Shown here: piece after piece, positions 61,811 to 64,000 of the stretch | Layout of the letters: the number at the start of each line of letters is the position of its first letter | How positions within the stretch are numbered: the first letter of the stretch is position 1 | Assembly: GCA_013399875.1 (NCBI GenBank) | Contig: VXAZ01008272.1 | Span: 63,825-127,824, forward strand | Length of the DNA stretch: 64,000 nt | Direction of reading: 5' to 3' | DNA from: Gymnorhina tibicen | Lineage: Eukaryota; Chordata; Aves; Passeriformes; Artamidae | Position numbers and translations under genes: made by a program | The notes under the pieces: generated by a model | Seen by the model: only the letters and a program-made list of their open reading frames with translations | What the model was told of the DNA's origin: nothing | Databases searched by the model: none

Positions 61811-64000
61811 AAATCCCAGGTACCTAAGTAGTGTCCCAAACTTACTGCGCTCTGTGAGACCATAAGCATACAAATTCAAGCAGCTTGTAAGAAAAGTGCA
61901 TCAGCAGGGCTCCAGCAATCAAATAGCCATAAAAATGACTGTAAGCTGCAAAAGACCCCCACGGTAACCCAGACAACTGTTGCACAACAGATCCTGCAAA
62001 TCCAGGGATTACATGTGAAATTTAAAACATTGTTTATATCTCCAAGGAGATACAGATATTTTCAAATATATACCTACCTGGATCTGCTTCTATATTATGT
62101 TTCCATAAAAATGGGAATGGCTAAGCAATCTGCCTTCACACTAAGTATACTATGAGATACAGCAGTACAATCACACGTGGTATTTTCTGTGGTCACCACT
62201 TCCTGAAAGCACATGATGGAGCTGTGCCAGGGCTGAACCTGGAGCAGTCGGTGACACCTTTCCCCGCACAACCTCGGTGCTGTGACACAGCAGCTCCGAG
62301 GCTGTTGCCGGAAGAGGACACGAGAAAAGACAGTCAGGTGGACTTAGCACATTAAGAAAATCATGTCAGTGACTGACAGTGTCTCTGCTTGTTTGTGTGG
62401 GGCTCACATTCTAACCGACCTTTTCACAGTGCCACAGTACATTCCCTGGTCTCTAGACTCTGACTTGAGAGCCTGAGCTTTCAACTTCAGCAGTGCTGAG
62501 CACTTGCAGGTGCAAATGAGGTTGAGTGTTGCTTTGCATGCATAGAAAGCCATGAAATCATGAGCATTCACAAGGTCTTACGTATCTAAAATTACTTTAA
62601 ATTGTAATTGTTTGGTGCCTTACTTATCCATTTGTGAAATCCTACAGATGTCTTGTGAAAACACCTTTATTAAAGTTTGAAATGGGCCAGACAGAGTGTA
62701 TCAAGTGGCACTGAATAGCACATCAGGAAGTCAATCATCCTGTCCTTGGAGGGGCTCAGCTGTGTTTGTGCTATGGTTTTGGTGGTACAAAACCAGCAGT
62801 GAACACCCAGTGAGGATATAAGATGGGTTTTGAGGTGTCTTTCAAACCAGGCCAGGTTACATATGTCAGAAAAGTATCTCTTTCCTCATCTAGCTCAAAA
62901 TGTGATGGGAACCCCTTTATTCAGCATCCTGAGGAATTACCACAACATACACAGAAAGCTGTAGTCACACACCTCCCTGACCATATATAGAACAACCATC
63001 AGAAAGAAACTGCTGAGTGAGCTGCAGAGGAAAAGAGCTGCCCCTGGATTATTCTCACCTCCAGTTGCACAAAAGTGATTTTAGTGTTTGATAGCATTAT
63101 TTTTGAGTCAACTCTTTAGTTTTGTTTCCTCTGCTTTACCTTGTGAAACTATTGCAGTCTTCATGCTCCTGCTCACTACAACTTGCACTGTTATTATTTC
63201 CATTACAGGATTTCTTCTCAAACCTAAATATTCCCAGGCACCTTTTAAACAGGCCCTCAGAGATTCCAGTAAATTAGGAGGTATCTCAAGAAGGGCTGTG
63301 TTTTCAGTTTTCCTATTCACCGAGTGAGTGAGAGGCAGTGCACCAAAAGGCGGAAGGCTCTTGGAGCAGAACAGCATGCCCAGAGTTATTCAGGAAGATG
63401 TACCTATTTGCCAAGAGCTTTTGAAGAAGCAGAAACACCTCCTTCTACTCCAAACATCATTTTGTGTTTAAAATGGTTTGAGTCCTAGTGCAGTGTAATT
63501 CCAGTAACTCTGCAGAATAATCATACTTAGAAGAGCTCAAAGCCTACCCGGGATATCATGGAGAATGATGCAGTGTAATAAATCAGCCAGACTGGGCTTG
63601 AATTCTCAAGGAGCAGCTAAACCTGAACACTGCAGATGCTCACTAATTGAAAGTTGTAAGCGCCCTTCACAGCAGAGTCTTTGCCTAAGACGGATGAGGC
63701 TCCTGCACTCTGAAGGAGCATGTGTGGAGGTCCTGAAACAGTAGTAGGCCAGTACTTAACATTGCAAAGGCCTTGGATGTGAACAGCTTTGTAGAAGAAG
63801 ATGGAATTGTTTCTCTGGCAAAATGTATGAAACTGTGATAACAGGAATGAGAGCAAGGAGGATTGAACAAATATTTGCACTGAATGCCTTGTCAGGACAG
63901 GGGAATTGCTACTGATATGATCTTTACTTTCGATACTGTTTCTGACAGTGTTACAGACTATGCAGATGTTTATTGGCCACTAAATCATTCTTCAAGAATG
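61811..64000. other. Gene-free right end
   Basis: No exon or repeat recognised. The AT-rich stretch at 62540-62690 looks like conserved non-coding DNA by composition only. Frames at 63088-63377 and 63617-63880 occur on both strands without domains. Confidence 0.45.

Noticed and set aside
1..64000. CRISPR arrays, phage or bacterial defence systems
   Set aside because: The direct repeats present are short local duplications without regular spacers, and the sequence is clearly vertebrate.

Overview
The window looks like gene-poor avian (or closely related sauropsid) nuclear DNA. Four CR1-type LINE copies of different ages are recognisable, two of them ending in the CR1-typical octamer repeats (ATTCTATG-like and ATTCTGTG-like). 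Two related solo retroviral LTRs are present, no mammalian L1 or Alu sequence was seen, and the rest is moderately AT-rich single-copy sequence with short microsatellites. I see no bacterial operons, CRISPR arrays, plasmid functions, rRNA or clear tRNA genes. A five-base N gap inside a poly-A tract (22632-22636) marks a draft assembly.

Layout. 475-1103 is a solo LTR on the minus strand, and a related solo LTR lies on the plus strand at 37897-38463. CR1 fragments lie at 11590-12138 (plus), 34232-34500 (minus), 40755-42060 (minus, old, about 1.3 kb), 47540-48274 (plus, reverse transcriptase region fused by deletion to the CR1 3' end) and 61561-61810 (minus). Several short stretches resemble decayed tRNA-derived or MIR-like SINEs (near 15.4, 24.9, 45.7, 49.1 and 58.5 kb), with modest support.

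The only convincing host gene evidence is the 3' end of a minus-strand gene. A 34-bp internal exon (52946-52979) and a terminal coding exon (52833 to 52647) are separated by a 112-bp intron with consensus splice sites. Their phases join into one open frame, and about 2.4 kb of AT-rich sequence down to about 50.24 kb is the likely 3' UTR. I do not recognise the protein family. Upstream exons should lie at higher coordinates; 55679-55733 and 58109-58171 are weak candidates, and most of the gene is probably outside the window.

Most other long open frames look like chance frames or mobile-element remains. I found no convincing undescribed biological system. The most useful leads are the unidentified gene end, a few splice-flanked open segments (26427-26520, 60718-60783, 55679-55733, 58109-58171), an orphan protein-like frame at 22209-22457, and the LTR pair with GT-rich transcribed regions.
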